NCBI GenBank assembly: GCA_028685945.1
Contig: JAQUCZ010000073.1
Span: 1 to 6,174, forward strand
Origin: Sulfurimonadaceae bacterium
GTDB lineage: Bacteria > Campylobacterota > Campylobacteria > Campylobacterales > Sulfurimonadaceae
Length of the DNA: 6,174 nt
Reading direction: 5' to 3'
Shown: positions 1 to 6,174 of the stretch, one piece after another
Layout of the letters: each line of letters starts with the position of its first letter
How positions within the stretch are numbered: position 1 is the stretch's first letter
The notes under the pieces: model-generated
Database searches by the model: none
What the model was told of the DNA's origin: nothing
Seen by the model: only the letters and a program-made list of their open reading frames with translations
Program-made: the position numbers and the translations under genes

Positions 1-508
1 TTGCGCCTATTTTTCTCCCTTTATAGGTCGCACCGAGCGCATCACAGGCATCCTCTACGATCTTCACGTCGTAGATTTTTGCAATCGAATAAAGACGCTC
101 TAAATCGACGCACAAACCCGCGACATGAGTGACGATCACCGCTTTGAGTTTTTTGGAACGGTTATCCTCGAGGTAGGCTTCAAGCTTATCGAGATTGATA
201 TTGTAGGTATCGGGATCGATATCGACAAATACGGGTTCCGCATCAAAATGGCGCACCACTTCGGGGACGTTTGGGTGTGCATTGACCGAGCACACCACTT
301 TATCACCGCGTTTAAGGTCAAGTGCGAGCATTGCCAGATGCAGTGCCGCAGTTCCGTGCGACGTAGCAAGGGCGTACTTGCACCCTATGTACTCGCAAAA
401 TTCACTCTCCAATTCTGCAACTTGATCGATATCTTCACCGTCTAAAACATCGCTGACGTTGGAGTGTTCTTCCCGTCCGCACTCATATTTATAAAACTCT
501 ATCTCCAT
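1..508 (-). CDS. DegT/DnrJ/EryC1/StrS-family PLP-dependent aminotransferase (N-terminal part)
   Basis: The reading frame is open from an ATG at 506-508 to the left edge, giving the first 169 residues of a protein that is normally about 360-400 residues. The family is a type I fold PLP enzyme that usually transfers an amino group to a keto-sugar nucleotide for surface glycans or antibiotics. Visible motifs are SHGTAALH at residues 50-57, which in this family holds the PLP phosphate, and VEDACDALGATYKGRKIG at 151-168, where D153 should pair with the pyridine nitrogen. The catalytic lysine lies beyond the window, so aminotransferase versus dehydratase activity cannot be judged. The start is supported by a purine-rich ribosome site (GGGGAAGAGG) directly upstream, in the 13-base gap after the nadE stop. 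It is probably co-transcribed with nadE. The sugar substrate cannot be told from this fragment; the family call is firm. Confidence 0.93.
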   Translation of the reverse strand, partial: MEIEFYKYECGREEHSNVSDVLDGEDIDQVAELESEFCEYIGCKYALATSHGTAALHLAMLALDLKRGDKVVCSVNAHPNVPEVVRHFDAEPVFVDIDPDTYNINLDKLEAYLEDNRSKKLKAVIVTHVAGLCVDLERLYSIAKIYDVKIVEDACDALGATYKGRKIGA

Positions 509-521
509 CCTCTTCCCCTTT

Positions 522-1328
522 TTATAAAGTTATATCTCTCGGATAATTAAAATCGTGGTTGATCGTTCTTGACGTCAGTTTAGCAATCACGGGCATCTTT
601 CTTTTAAAATGGTTGCGAAAAATACGACCGATTATCATATCGAGCATCGCGCTCTCCACCCCGCGCGCGAGTATCTCCTCTTTTGGGAGTCTCTCTTCGA
701 CGTAAAGCTTCATAGCCGCATCCATTTGTGCATAGGTATAGCCCAAGTCTGCCTCGTCGCTTTGCCCTTCCCACAAATCCGCCGAAGGGGCTTTTTTAAT
801 AATGCTCTGCGTCACCCCGAGATACTCTGCCAGTTCGTAAATCTCGCTTTTATAGAGATCCCCTATGGGGTTGAGCGCCGAAGCCAGATCCCCGTAAAGC
901 GTTCCGTAGCCGAGCATCAATTCGCTTTTATTGCTGGTTCCCAGTACAAGAGCATTCTCCCGCGCCGAGATGTCAAAAAGGGTTGCCATACGCATACGTG
1001 CAGAAAAATTTCCGCGGCGGAGGTTATCCATATCGGGGTGCATCGCCTCGTATGCCCGCAACATAGGCTCTATAGAAAGCGTAATAGCACGCATGCCAAA
1101 GTCGCGGCAGAGTGCGTCCGCATCCTCCAAAGAACTTTTGGAAGAGTAATGCGAAGGCATCTTTACGCACAACAGATCGTCTTTGAACACGCGATGCGCC
1201 AAAACCGCCACCACGGCAGAATCAAGACCGCCGCTGAGTCCGACCACAACATTATTTATTCCCGTTTTACGAACTTCGTTGTCTAAAAAACGCTCTAAAA
1301 AATCGGTAATATGCGCGTATCTGCTCAA
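522..1328 (-). CDS. nadE: NH3-dependent NAD(+) synthetase
   Basis: It catalyses the last step of NAD synthesis, adenylating deamido-NAD with ATP and then amidating it with ammonia, in the cytosol. The 268 residues match the short form of the family, with no N-terminal nitrilase-type glutaminase domain. Motifs in order are the ATP-pyrophosphatase loop SGGLDS at residues 32-37, GNFSARMRM at 106-114, GTSNKSELMLGYGTLYGD at 130-147, and PSADLWEGQSDEADLG further on, all characteristic of NadE. The start is a TTG at 1326-1328. No other start is possible before the P-loop, because an in-frame stop lies five codons upstream. An AAAGG ribosome site sits about 9 bases before the TTG. A TATAAT box lies 34 bases upstream, so the gene has its own promoter. 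The TTG start and modest ribosome site suggest restrained translation. Confidence 0.97.
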   Translation of the reverse strand: MSRYAHITDFLERFLDNEVRKTGINNVVVGLSGGLDSAVVAVLAHRVFKDDLLCVKMPSHYSSKSSLEDADALCRDFGMRAITLSIEPMLRAYEAMHPDMDNLRRGNFSARMRMATLFDISARENALVLGTSNKSELMLGYGTLYGDLASALNPIGDLYKSEIYELAEYLGVTQSIIKKAPSADLWEGQSDEADLGYTYAQMDAAMKLYVEERLPKEEILARGVESAMLDMIIGRIFRNHFKRKMPVIAKLTSRTINHDFNYPRDITL

Positions 1329-1362
1329 TGGGTATAACCTTTAAAAATCTTTAACAAAAAAG

Positions 1363-1391
1363 ATTATATCGAAGATTTGTAAAAAAAATAT
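1363..1391 (-). promoter_or_regulatory. predicted nadE promoter (sigma70-type, T-tract upstream)
   Basis: On the minus strand a perfect TATAAT occupies 1368 to 1363, placing the transcript start near 1356 and leaving a leader of roughly 28 bases before the nadE TTG. There is no good TTGACA at the -35 position. Instead an 8-base T tract lies at 1388-1381, with further T runs at 1401-1396, 1410-1405 and 1418-1412. Weak -35 boxes replaced by repeated T-rich tracts are the known style of Campylobacterota vegetative promoters. The box is embedded in TTCGATATAAT, an 11-mer also found at the thrC promoter. Confidence 0.7.
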
Positions 1392-1432
1392 CATGAAAAA
1401 AGGGAAAAAATAAAAAAATAGAAGAAGGGGTT

Positions 1433-1457
1433 ACATGCCAAGGGAGGCTTGGCATGT
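1433..1457 (-). terminator. hairpin after thrC, likely intrinsic terminator
   Basis: A perfect 10-bp inverted repeat (ACATGCCAAG and CTTGGCATGT) with a 5-base loop begins 7 bases after the thrC stop codon. In the minus-strand transcript the loop reads CCUCC. The U-rich stretch is not immediate: the stem is followed by AACCCCTTCTTCTA before runs of 7, 6 and 6 T (1418 to 1396). It is therefore an atypical terminator, or a 3' end-stabilising hairpin with termination slightly downstream. Its position between thrC and the nadE promoter fits transcription unit separation. Confidence 0.68.
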
Positions 1458-1464
1458 TGCAGTA

Positions 1465-2937
1465 TTATAAAAAGTTTAAAATCTCTTTTTCGATATCCTC
1501 TTTCTCTATCACCGTACCCTGTGTAATCGGTTTGGAAAAGAGTGCTCGTATCATCGCGGGAATCTCTAATTTTGCCGTTTTTGATATCGACTCAAGAGCT
1601 ATAATATCTTCCGCATCCACCTCGCCCGTTAAAGCGTTGGCAATGACGGGAGAGAATTTCGTCCACTCCGCCGTGGAGTAAACAATGCTTTTGATTTTAG
1701 GATCGCAGCAGGTCGTATAGGCTTTAAAACATGTTGCGGTGTGAGGATCCATCAGATACCCCTCGCCCTCAAACGTCTCTTTGATGTAGCGTTTGCCTTC
1801 CGCACCCGTAGCAAAGTCGGCATCGAAGCACTCGCGCAGTTTTGCAAGCTCCTCTTTGGTGAGTTCGTAAACGTTTTTGCTCTCCAAATCTTCCATCAGT
1901 TCGCGCGTTCTTGCCTCGCCGAAGAGATCAAAAAGCACCCTTTCGACGTTGGACGATTTTAAGATATCCATCGCCGGGGAGGTGGTATTGAGCACTTTTG
2001 AATCTCTCAGGTCGTATTTCCCCGTTGTAATAAGACGGGTTAAGACGTTGTTCTCGTTCGAGGAGATGATGATTTTTGCAACGGGTACACCCATTTTCCA
2101 AGCATAATAACCCCCGAGTGCATTCCCGAAGTTACCGCTTGGCACGTTTAAATAAACTTTCTCACCCATTGCGATACCGCCTTGGCGCACAAGTTCGAGA
2201 TAGCTGTGGATATGGTAAATTATCTGAAAAATAATACGCCCGAAGTTCACCGAGTTTGCCGCAGAGAGAAGAATGTTTTTCTCTTTTAAAGCCGCTTTAA
2301 ACTCCACCGAAGCCAAAAGGCGTTTGAGAGCGCTTTGCGCATCGTCGAAAACGCCGTTGATTCCGATCACTTTAAGGTTTTGTGCATCTTCGGTAACCAT
2401 TTGTAAGCGTTGCACGTCGCTTGTGCCCCCTTGGGGATACAAACATGCCACCTGAACGTTTGCGCGGTTTTTAAACGTCTCAAGCGCTGCAGGTCCCGTA
2501 TCACCGCTTGTTGCCGCTAAAATAAGATAGTTCTCCCCTCTTTTTTGTGCAATTGAAGAGAGCACCACGCCAAAGGGTTGCAGTGCCATATCTTTAAAGG
2601 CACGGGTCGGTCCGTGGTAGAGTTCGCTGACGTAAAGATTTTCTTTTACTTTTACTACGGGAACGGGGTTTGCGGGGGTATCGAACTTATCATAAAGTGC
2701 CAACGCTTCATCGAGAACGCTTTTTTCTATGTCGATTGCAAAACGTGCAAGCATGTCGCTTGCCAACTCTTTGTAGGACGACGCAAGATGTTTTTCTAAA
2801 AACTCTTTGCCTAGTTCAGGAAGTTTTTCAGGAACGTAAAGCCCTCCGAACGATGCGATCGGGCTTAAGATCGCTTCGGAAAAGGTGACCGTCTGAGGTT
2901 TTGCGGCATCTGCGCCGCGCGTTTGAATAAATCTCAT
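1465..2937 (-). CDS. thrC: threonine synthase
   Basis: It converts O-phospho-L-homoserine to L-threonine with PLP in the cytosol, the last step of threonine synthesis. Numbering from the chosen start gives 490 residues, within the range of the bacterial long-form family. It opens with the typical MRFIQTRGAD. The PLP lysine is K115 in GPTRAFKDMAL, and SGDTG at 144-148 and a later SGNFGNALGG form the cofactor and phosphate loops. MDPHTAT near the C terminus is also typical. The frame is open upstream to a TTG at 2991, but that start has no ribosome site, adds 18 non-family residues and would place a perfect TATAAT box inside the gene, so the ATG at 2935-2937 is preferred. The ribosome site there is weak (AGCAGAG). 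A hairpin follows the stop. The gene looks intact and monocistronic. Confidence 0.97.
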   Translation of the reverse strand: MRFIQTRGADAAKPQTVTFSEAILSPIASFGGLYVPEKLPELGKEFLEKHLASSYKELASDMLARFAIDIEKSVLDEALALYDKFDTPANPVPVVKVKENLYVSELYHGPTRAFKDMALQPFGVVLSSIAQKRGENYLILAATSGDTGPAALETFKNRANVQVACLYPQGGTSDVQRLQMVTEDAQNLKVIGINGVFDDAQSALKRLLASVEFKAALKEKNILLSAANSVNFGRIIFQIIYHIHSYLELVRQGGIAMGEKVYLNVPSGNFGNALGGYYAWKMGVPVAKIIISSNENNVLTRLITTGKYDLRDSKVLNTTSPAMDILKSSNVERVLFDLFGEARTRELMEDLESKNVYELTKEELAKLRECFDADFATGAEGKRYIKETFEGEGYLMDPHTATCFKAYTTCCDPKIKSIVYSTAEWTKFSPVIANALTGEVDAEDIIALESISKTAKLEIPAMIRALFSKPITQGTVIEKEDIEKEILNFL

Positions 2938-2965
2938 AATCTGCTCTGCTTCAATTTTTTTCGCA

Positions 2966-2994
2966 ATTATATCGAAATTGATTGAGTCCAAAAT
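2966..2994 (-). promoter_or_regulatory. predicted thrC promoter
   Basis: A perfect TATAAT is read on the minus strand from 2971 to 2966, within the 74-bp gap between the envC-like gene and thrC. The expected transcript start near 2959 leaves a leader of about 22 bases before the ATG at 2937. At the usual -35 distance there is only ATTTTG (2994-2989), so the box is weak, as is usual in Campylobacterota. The preceding TTCGA is identical to that at the nadE promoter. Confidence 0.7.
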
Positions 2995-3011
2995 TAGAAA
3001 ACAATCAAAAT

Positions 3012-4229
3012 TTATTGAAAAATCGTGATCGGATCGATGTGGTAGGACTGCTGCGTTACCTCGAAAATCAATTCGTCGTCAACCCGCCCGATCGTGTACC
3101 CTTTTTTGATCTTCACCCCTTTTTTGATGTTGGGGGCGATATCGGTAAGGTTTGCATAGATCGTATGAAGCCCTCCGTCGTGTTCGACGATGACGATATT
3201 GTTAAGTACTGCCGTTTTATCTGCATAGATCACTTTTCCGTTAAATACGGTCTTCACCTTTGAATCCGCCGTATGCGGCTTTAGGGAGACCGATTCGTTG
3301 AATATCTTGATACCGTAGATCGGATCGGTATAGGTTCCGTATTTTTTCGTAACGCTGTAGCCCTCAAGCGGCGCGATCGTTTTGCGTCCCGTATATTTCT
3401 TCGTTTTTACCTGTTGGTAGGAACTTCCGTGTTTTTTCACGTCGGGCAGATCGGTATCGCGTGCGGCAACATCTGCAAAAGCGTTCTTTCTGGCTTCATC
3501 CTCTTTTGCTTTTTTGATCGCGTCGATTTTGATAATGTTGAGCTGTGCCAAAGTCTTTTTAAGCTCGTCTTGTTTGTTTAAGAGTTTTTTGAGCTCCTCT
3601 TTATAGCTATTCTTGGCATGTTCAAGTTCTGCAAGCGCTTTTTTGTTTTTTTCTTGCGTTTTAATCAGATCTTTTCTTTTTGCATCGATACTCGCAATGG
3701 AATTTTCCAAAGCGTTTTTTTGGGAACTTACGATATCTATATCTTTGGAGGTCGCATAAAACTTTTGATTGAGTCGGCTTGCTTTCTCTTTTGCACTCTC
3801 AAGCATCTTTTGGAGCACTTCAAACTCCATAAGCGACTCTTCGCTTACGACATACTCCTCTTCCAAAATAATAGAAAGAGAAACGCTTTGCGCTATAGTA
3901 AAAACTAACTCCTCCTCTATTTTTTCACGCGAAGACTTCAGCTGTGACTGATTTTTTTGCAGTTCTACGAGTTGCAGTTTGTTTTCCTCGTAACTCTTTT
4001 CTTTATCGCTAAGCTCCTCTTGAAGCTCTTGAAGATATTTTTGCTGACGCAAAATAGTATTTTTTTGTTCCAAAATATCTCTGGCGGTTTGCGCCATTTT
4101 TTTATTGATCTCTTGATAGTTCTTACTAAAAGAGGTGAGTTCTTTATTTGTTTTTTGTATCTTTGCATCGATGTTGGCATGTGCACATGCCAACATACCG
4201 ACAAACGCAAAAACGGTTACTATGCGCAT
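3012..4229 (-). CDS. EnvC-like murein hydrolase activator with degenerate LytM (M23) domain
   Basis: This is a predicted periplasmic partner of FtsEX that activates an N-acetylmuramoyl-L-alanine amidase for septal peptidoglycan splitting. The 405 residues comprise a signal peptide (about 1-18, hydrophobic core IVTVFAFVGMLA, likely cleavage after A16-H17-A18), a long charged heptad-rich coiled coil (about 22-250), a linker, and a LytM/M23 fold at about 286-405. The LytM domain keeps its scaffold (VFNGKVIYA, IVEHDGGLHTIYANL, LIFEV) but no zinc ligand: by motif alignment the HxxxD pair is N311 and S315, the YAH histidine is N360 and the LHFE histidine is I388. This matches the inactive LytM of Escherichia coli EnvC rather than an endopeptidase. 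Its ATG shares one base with the ftsX stop (TAATG), with an AAGAGG ribosome site inside ftsX, so translation is coupled. C15 follows MLA, so a lipoprotein is a weaker alternative. Automated annotation would probably say peptidase M23. Confidence 0.9.
   Translation of the reverse strand: MRIVTVFAFVGMLACAHANIDAKIQKTNKELTSFSKNYQEINKKMAQTARDILEQKNTILRQQKYLQELQEELSDKEKSYEENKLQLVELQKNQSQLKSSREKIEEELVFTIAQSVSLSIILEEEYVVSEESLMEFEVLQKMLESAKEKASRLNQKFYATSKDIDIVSSQKNALENSIASIDAKRKDLIKTQEKNKKALAELEHAKNSYKEELKKLLNKQDELKKTLAQLNIIKIDAIKKAKEDEARKNAFADVAARDTDLPDVKKHGSSYQQVKTKKYTGRKTIAPLEGYSVTKKYGTYTDPIYGIKIFNESVSLKPHTADSKVKTVFNGKVIYADKTAVLNNIVIVEHDGGLHTIYANLTDIAPNIKKGVKIKKGYTIGRVDDELIFEVTQQSYHIDPITIFQ
4171..4196. 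repeat. perfect 26-bp palindrome in the envC signal-peptide codons
   Basis: The two 13-base halves are exact reverse complements with no spacer, centred on TGCA at 4182-4185; each half contains TTGGCATG or its complement CATGCCAA. The segment encodes roughly residues 12-20 (MLACAHANI) of the EnvC-like protein, starting about 33 bases after its ATG. The transcript could fold into an 11-bp stem with a 4-base loop. A perfect palindrome this long has a chance expectation of about 1 in 10,000 for a window of this size (window length divided by 4 to the 13th). It could be an RNA hairpin or a dimeric-protein site; function is unknown. Confidence 0.85.
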
Positions 4230-5041
4230 TAGACCTCTTCTTTATGCCAAACGACGATCAAAGACGCAAGCACGATAGACAATACAATCGCGACCGATGC
4301 AAGTTTAAAAAAGTCTCCTATCGAATCGAAGATAACGATCTCGATCCCGATACTTTGAAACTGCGAAATAATCCACTCGTTTGATTCGATGCCCTTAAAA
4401 ATCACGTACGACAATGCACTGGCGATAATCGCATCCATAATTGCCAAACGGAACAAAACCGCCGAACGCAGCCACATAGGAGCACCGAAAAGCCCCATGA
4501 TACTCATACGCTCGCTATGTTTAAACTGCCAAATACGCAGCTCTTTAAACACGAGTAACGTCGTGACCACAAAGATACACACCGAAAAAACAGTTACCAT
4601 CCCTTTAAATAAAAGCAGAAGTTTGTAGGTTGTGTCGTGGCTGTGGGAGAAATCTTCCACCTTTTTTATTGCCGCGTGGTTGCGCAGCTCTTTTGTAAGT
4701 TTTTGGATCTCGCTCGGAGAGGGGTAATGTTTAAGGCTTAATTTGTAAAAGCGCGGCAAAGTAACTTTAAGAAGTTCCGTATTTTTGGCATCGATTCCGC
4801 TGTCTAAACGTTTGATCACGTGATCGGGAGAGAGTTCAAAGCTCTCGGCGATAAGAGGGTTGATCTTTGCAATATCCTCTTTGCTAAGGGTCTTTTTGCT
4901 TACGACGACTACCGAATAGTTATTTGCAAGGTTCTCCTTGTATGCTTCGATAGAACGCTCTGCAATAATAAAAACCTGCATCGAAAAAAGGATACTCAAA
5001 AGCGCCAGAACAAGAGAAAGATGGTTTTTAATTGACTGCAT
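4229..5041 (-). CDS. ftsX: cell division protein FtsX (permease-like subunit)
   Basis: This inner-membrane partner of FtsE relays ATPase-driven movement to a periplasmic cell-wall hydrolase activator; it is not thought to transport a substrate. From the chosen ATG at 5039-5041 it has 270 residues: TM1 about 8-27, a periplasmic domain about 28-138, TM2 about 142-166, a cytoplasmic loop holding the family motif ERMSIMGLFGAP (177-188), TM3 about 192-215, a short loop, TM4 about 244-265, and a charged C terminus. A second ATG four codons upstream (5051-5053) lacks a ribosome site, whereas the chosen one follows GGGAG at a 5-base distance. The gene overlaps the ftsE end by 14 bases and its stop overlaps the envC-like start by one base, tying all three products together. 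Sequence conservation in this family is low; context and topology carry the call. Confidence 0.93.
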   Translation of the reverse strand: MQSIKNHLSLVLALLSILFSMQVFIIAERSIEAYKENLANNYSVVVVSKKTLSKEDIAKINPLIAESFELSPDHVIKRLDSGIDAKNTELLKVTLPRFYKLSLKHYPSPSEIQKLTKELRNHAAIKKVEDFSHSHDTTYKLLLLFKGMVTVFSVCIFVVTTLLVFKELRIWQFKHSERMSIMGLFGAPMWLRSAVLFRLAIMDAIIASALSYVIFKGIESNEWIISQFQSIGIEIVIFDSIGDFFKLASVAIVLSIVLASLIVVWHKEEV

Positions 5042-5699
5042 AGATGCTCCCATATTCGATATGGAAATGTTTATAATCGACGTTGAGCGATTCGGGGATA
5101 TGGTGGGTTACGACGATAACGGTGGTTTTTAGCTGCGTATTGGCACCCTCTAAAAGGTTCCAAATAAGCCCCGAGGAGTAATCGTCCAAGTTTCCCGTAG
5201 GTTCATCCGCCAAAATTAAAATAGGGTTGTGTGACAAGGCACGTGCCATGGCGACGCGCTGTTGCTCCCCCCCGCTGAGTTCAAGGGGAAATTTACCTGC
5301 TTGGTGCTTGAGACGCACATGTTTAAGCAGGGAATCGACCTGATTTTGGGTTACGCTTTTTTCGTAACCGTTGATAATGAGCGGAAGCATGATATTTTTT
5401 TCGATAGTCCACTCTTTGACAAGTTTATAATCTTGAAACACGATCCCAAGATGTCTTCGCAAAAAATTGAGTTTGGAACGCGTTACGCCGTTTAGCTCCA
5501 CCCCACCGACTATCAAACTCCCCTGCTGCGGTTTAAGTGCACCGTAAAGCGACTTTAAAAGCGTCGACTTTCCGCTTCCGCTCGCACCCGTAATAAATAC
5601 GAAACTCCCCGAAGTAATATCGAAAGAGGCTTGGTTGATAATCGTCTCGTGTCCCGAATAGGACAAAGAGAGATTTTTTGCGACGATAACCTTATCCAT
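5028..5699 (-). CDS. ftsE: cell division ATP-binding protein FtsE
   Basis: This is the cytoplasmic ABC ATPase of the FtsEX complex at the division septum. The 223 residues are the family's usual length and carry a complete set of motifs: Walker A GASGSGKST (38-46), Q-loop Q89 in GIVFQDYKL, signature LSGGEQQRVAMARAL (141-155), Walker B ILILADEPT (160-168), D-loop NLDD (170-173) and H-loop H199. All catalytic residues appear intact, so it should hydrolyse ATP. The pairing with an FtsX gene directly downstream separates it from the similar LolD/MacB-type ATPases. Its ATG lies 8 bases inside the end of trmB (ATGGATAA), with a GAGG ribosome site 6 bases upstream, indicating translational coupling. 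Confidence 0.97.
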   Translation of the reverse strand: MDKVIVAKNLSLSYSGHETIINQASFDITSGSFVFITGASGSGKSTLLKSLYGALKPQQGSLIVGGVELNGVTRSKLNFLRRHLGIVFQDYKLVKEWTIEKNIMLPLIINGYEKSVTQNQVDSLLKHVRLKHQAGKFPLELSGGEQQRVAMARALSHNPILILADEPTGNLDDYSSGLIWNLLEGANTQLKTTVIVVTHHIPESLNVDYKHFHIEYGSIYAVN

Positions 5700-6174
5700 G
5701 CAGTACCTCGACTAAAAATTGGTGGGCTTTATGGTTGCTTTTTGACTGCAAAGGCAACGAAGGGTAGTAACGCGCCGTAGTGTTTTCTACAATCACGTAA
5801 AGGTGTTCGGGACGATCAAAACTTCCCATAGAGACACGCAACATCATCCCCTCCTCTAAAGCATACACCCTTTCAAAGTGGATAAAACCGCCCTCAAAAC
5901 GTTTGGTCACGTTGCCCAAAGCTGCAATCTGCTCCGCATTAAGCGTAACTTTGTCAAAAGTAAAATCTCCCAACGGTTCTAGTTCGGGCGATTCCTCTTC
6001 ATTGATCATCGTCACATCGTAGATGTTCTTTTCCATCTTTTTCCATCGGTCTTCATATTTTGAAACGACTGCAATATCTTTGTTTTTATTGTTATGAAGC
6101 GTAGTTTTGTTAAAAGCGATAAAAGTCTCGTAAGAGTACGCATAATAATTTTCGCTGTCGGTTCTAAGTTCGAG
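5692..6174 (-). CDS. trmB: tRNA (guanine-N7)-methyltransferase, C-terminal part
   Basis: The frame is open from the right edge to a stop at 5692-5694, giving the last 160 residues. The enzyme methylates G46 in the tRNA variable loop using S-adenosylmethionine. Visible are LRTDSENYYAYSYE at the window edge and SKYEDRWKKMEKNIYDV about 40 residues in; the latter corresponds to the tRNA-contacting TKFExRG region near the C terminus of E. coli TrmB. About 100 further residues follow, a C-terminal extension in line with the roughly 390-400-residue TrmB of Campylobacter and Helicobacter. An internal ATG at 6036 would give a 114-residue hypothetical protein, but the frame runs through it from the TrmB core without interruption and there is no separate gene. 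The SAM-binding motifs lie outside the window. It heads the ftsE-ftsX-envC unit, the same order as in Campylobacter jejuni and H. pylori. Confidence 0.93.
   Translation of the reverse strand, partial: LELRTDSENYYAYSYETFIAFNKTTLHNNKNKDIAVVSKYEDRWKKMEKNIYDVTMINEEESPELEPLGDFTFDKVTLNAEQIAALGNVTKRFEGGFIHFERVYALEEGMMLRVSMGSFDRPEHLYVIVENTTARYYPSLPLQSKSNHKAHQFLVEVLHG

Noticed and set aside
125..445. 106-codon plus-strand open frame at the left end
   Set aside because: It is antisense to the DegT-family gene, which has clear conserved motifs, and has no features of its own.
609..1286. 225-codon plus-strand open frame opposite nadE
   Set aside because: It is fully antisense to a clear nadE, its translation shows no recognisable motif, and it has no supporting ribosome site or promoter.
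2938..2991. 18-codon N-terminal extension of thrC from a TTG
   Set aside because: It has no ribosome site, is absent from the usual ThrC start, and contains a perfect -10 box.
2976..3008. 7-bp inverted repeat (TTGATTG and CAATCAA) between envC and thrC as a terminator or operator
   Set aside because: The arms are short, AT-rich and 17 bases apart with no following T run; such pairs are common by chance.
5042..5053. Upstream ATG for ftsX, adding four residues
   Set aside because: No ribosome site precedes it, whereas GGGAG is well placed before the ATG at 5041.
5692..6036. Separate 114-residue hypothetical gene between trmB and ftsE
   Set aside because: The frame continues without a stop to the right edge and encodes TrmB motifs, so this is the TrmB C terminus starting at an internal methionine.
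1..6174. tRNA or rRNA genes, CRISPR arrays, insertion sequences, toxin-antitoxin or defence genes
   Set aside because: Reading both strands shows continuous housekeeping coding sequence with only two short regulatory gaps and no such element.

Overview
The window is a tightly packed block of housekeeping genes, all read from the minus strand. Protein motifs, gene order and promoter style (T-rich upstream tracts with a good TATAAT box) point to a free-living member of the Campylobacterota of the Sulfurimonas/Sulfuricurvum/Sulfurovum kind. I infer this from the sequence; no search was run.

Layout in transcription order, from the right edge to the left edge: the C-terminal 160 residues of TrmB (tRNA m7G46 methyltransferase, cut by the right edge); ftsE and ftsX (the divisome ABC-type complex); an EnvC-like periplasmic coiled-coil protein with a degenerate LytM domain; thrC (threonine synthase); nadE (ammonia-dependent NAD synthetase); and the N-terminal 169 residues of a DegT/DnrJ/EryC1/StrS-family PLP enzyme (cut by the left edge).

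trmB-ftsE-ftsX-envC form one translationally coupled unit with overlaps of 8, 14 and 1 bases. FtsE ATPase activity would be transmitted through the FtsX membrane protein to the EnvC-like protein, which would switch on a cell-wall amidase at the division site. thrC and nadE each appear to have their own promoter, and both -10 regions contain the same 11-mer. thrC is followed by a strong 10-bp hairpin. The DegT-family gene follows nadE after 13 bases and is probably co-transcribed with it.

Coding density is very high. The only gaps are about 74 bp (before thrC) and about 136 bp (before nadE), both regulatory. I see no RNA genes, mobile elements, CRISPR arrays or plausible plus-strand genes. I find no clearly new multi-gene system. 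The most unusual signals are a perfect 26-bp palindrome inside the envC signal-peptide codons, the recurrence of its 8-mer half-word elsewhere in the window including the thrC hairpin, and the loss of every zinc ligand in the LytM domain.
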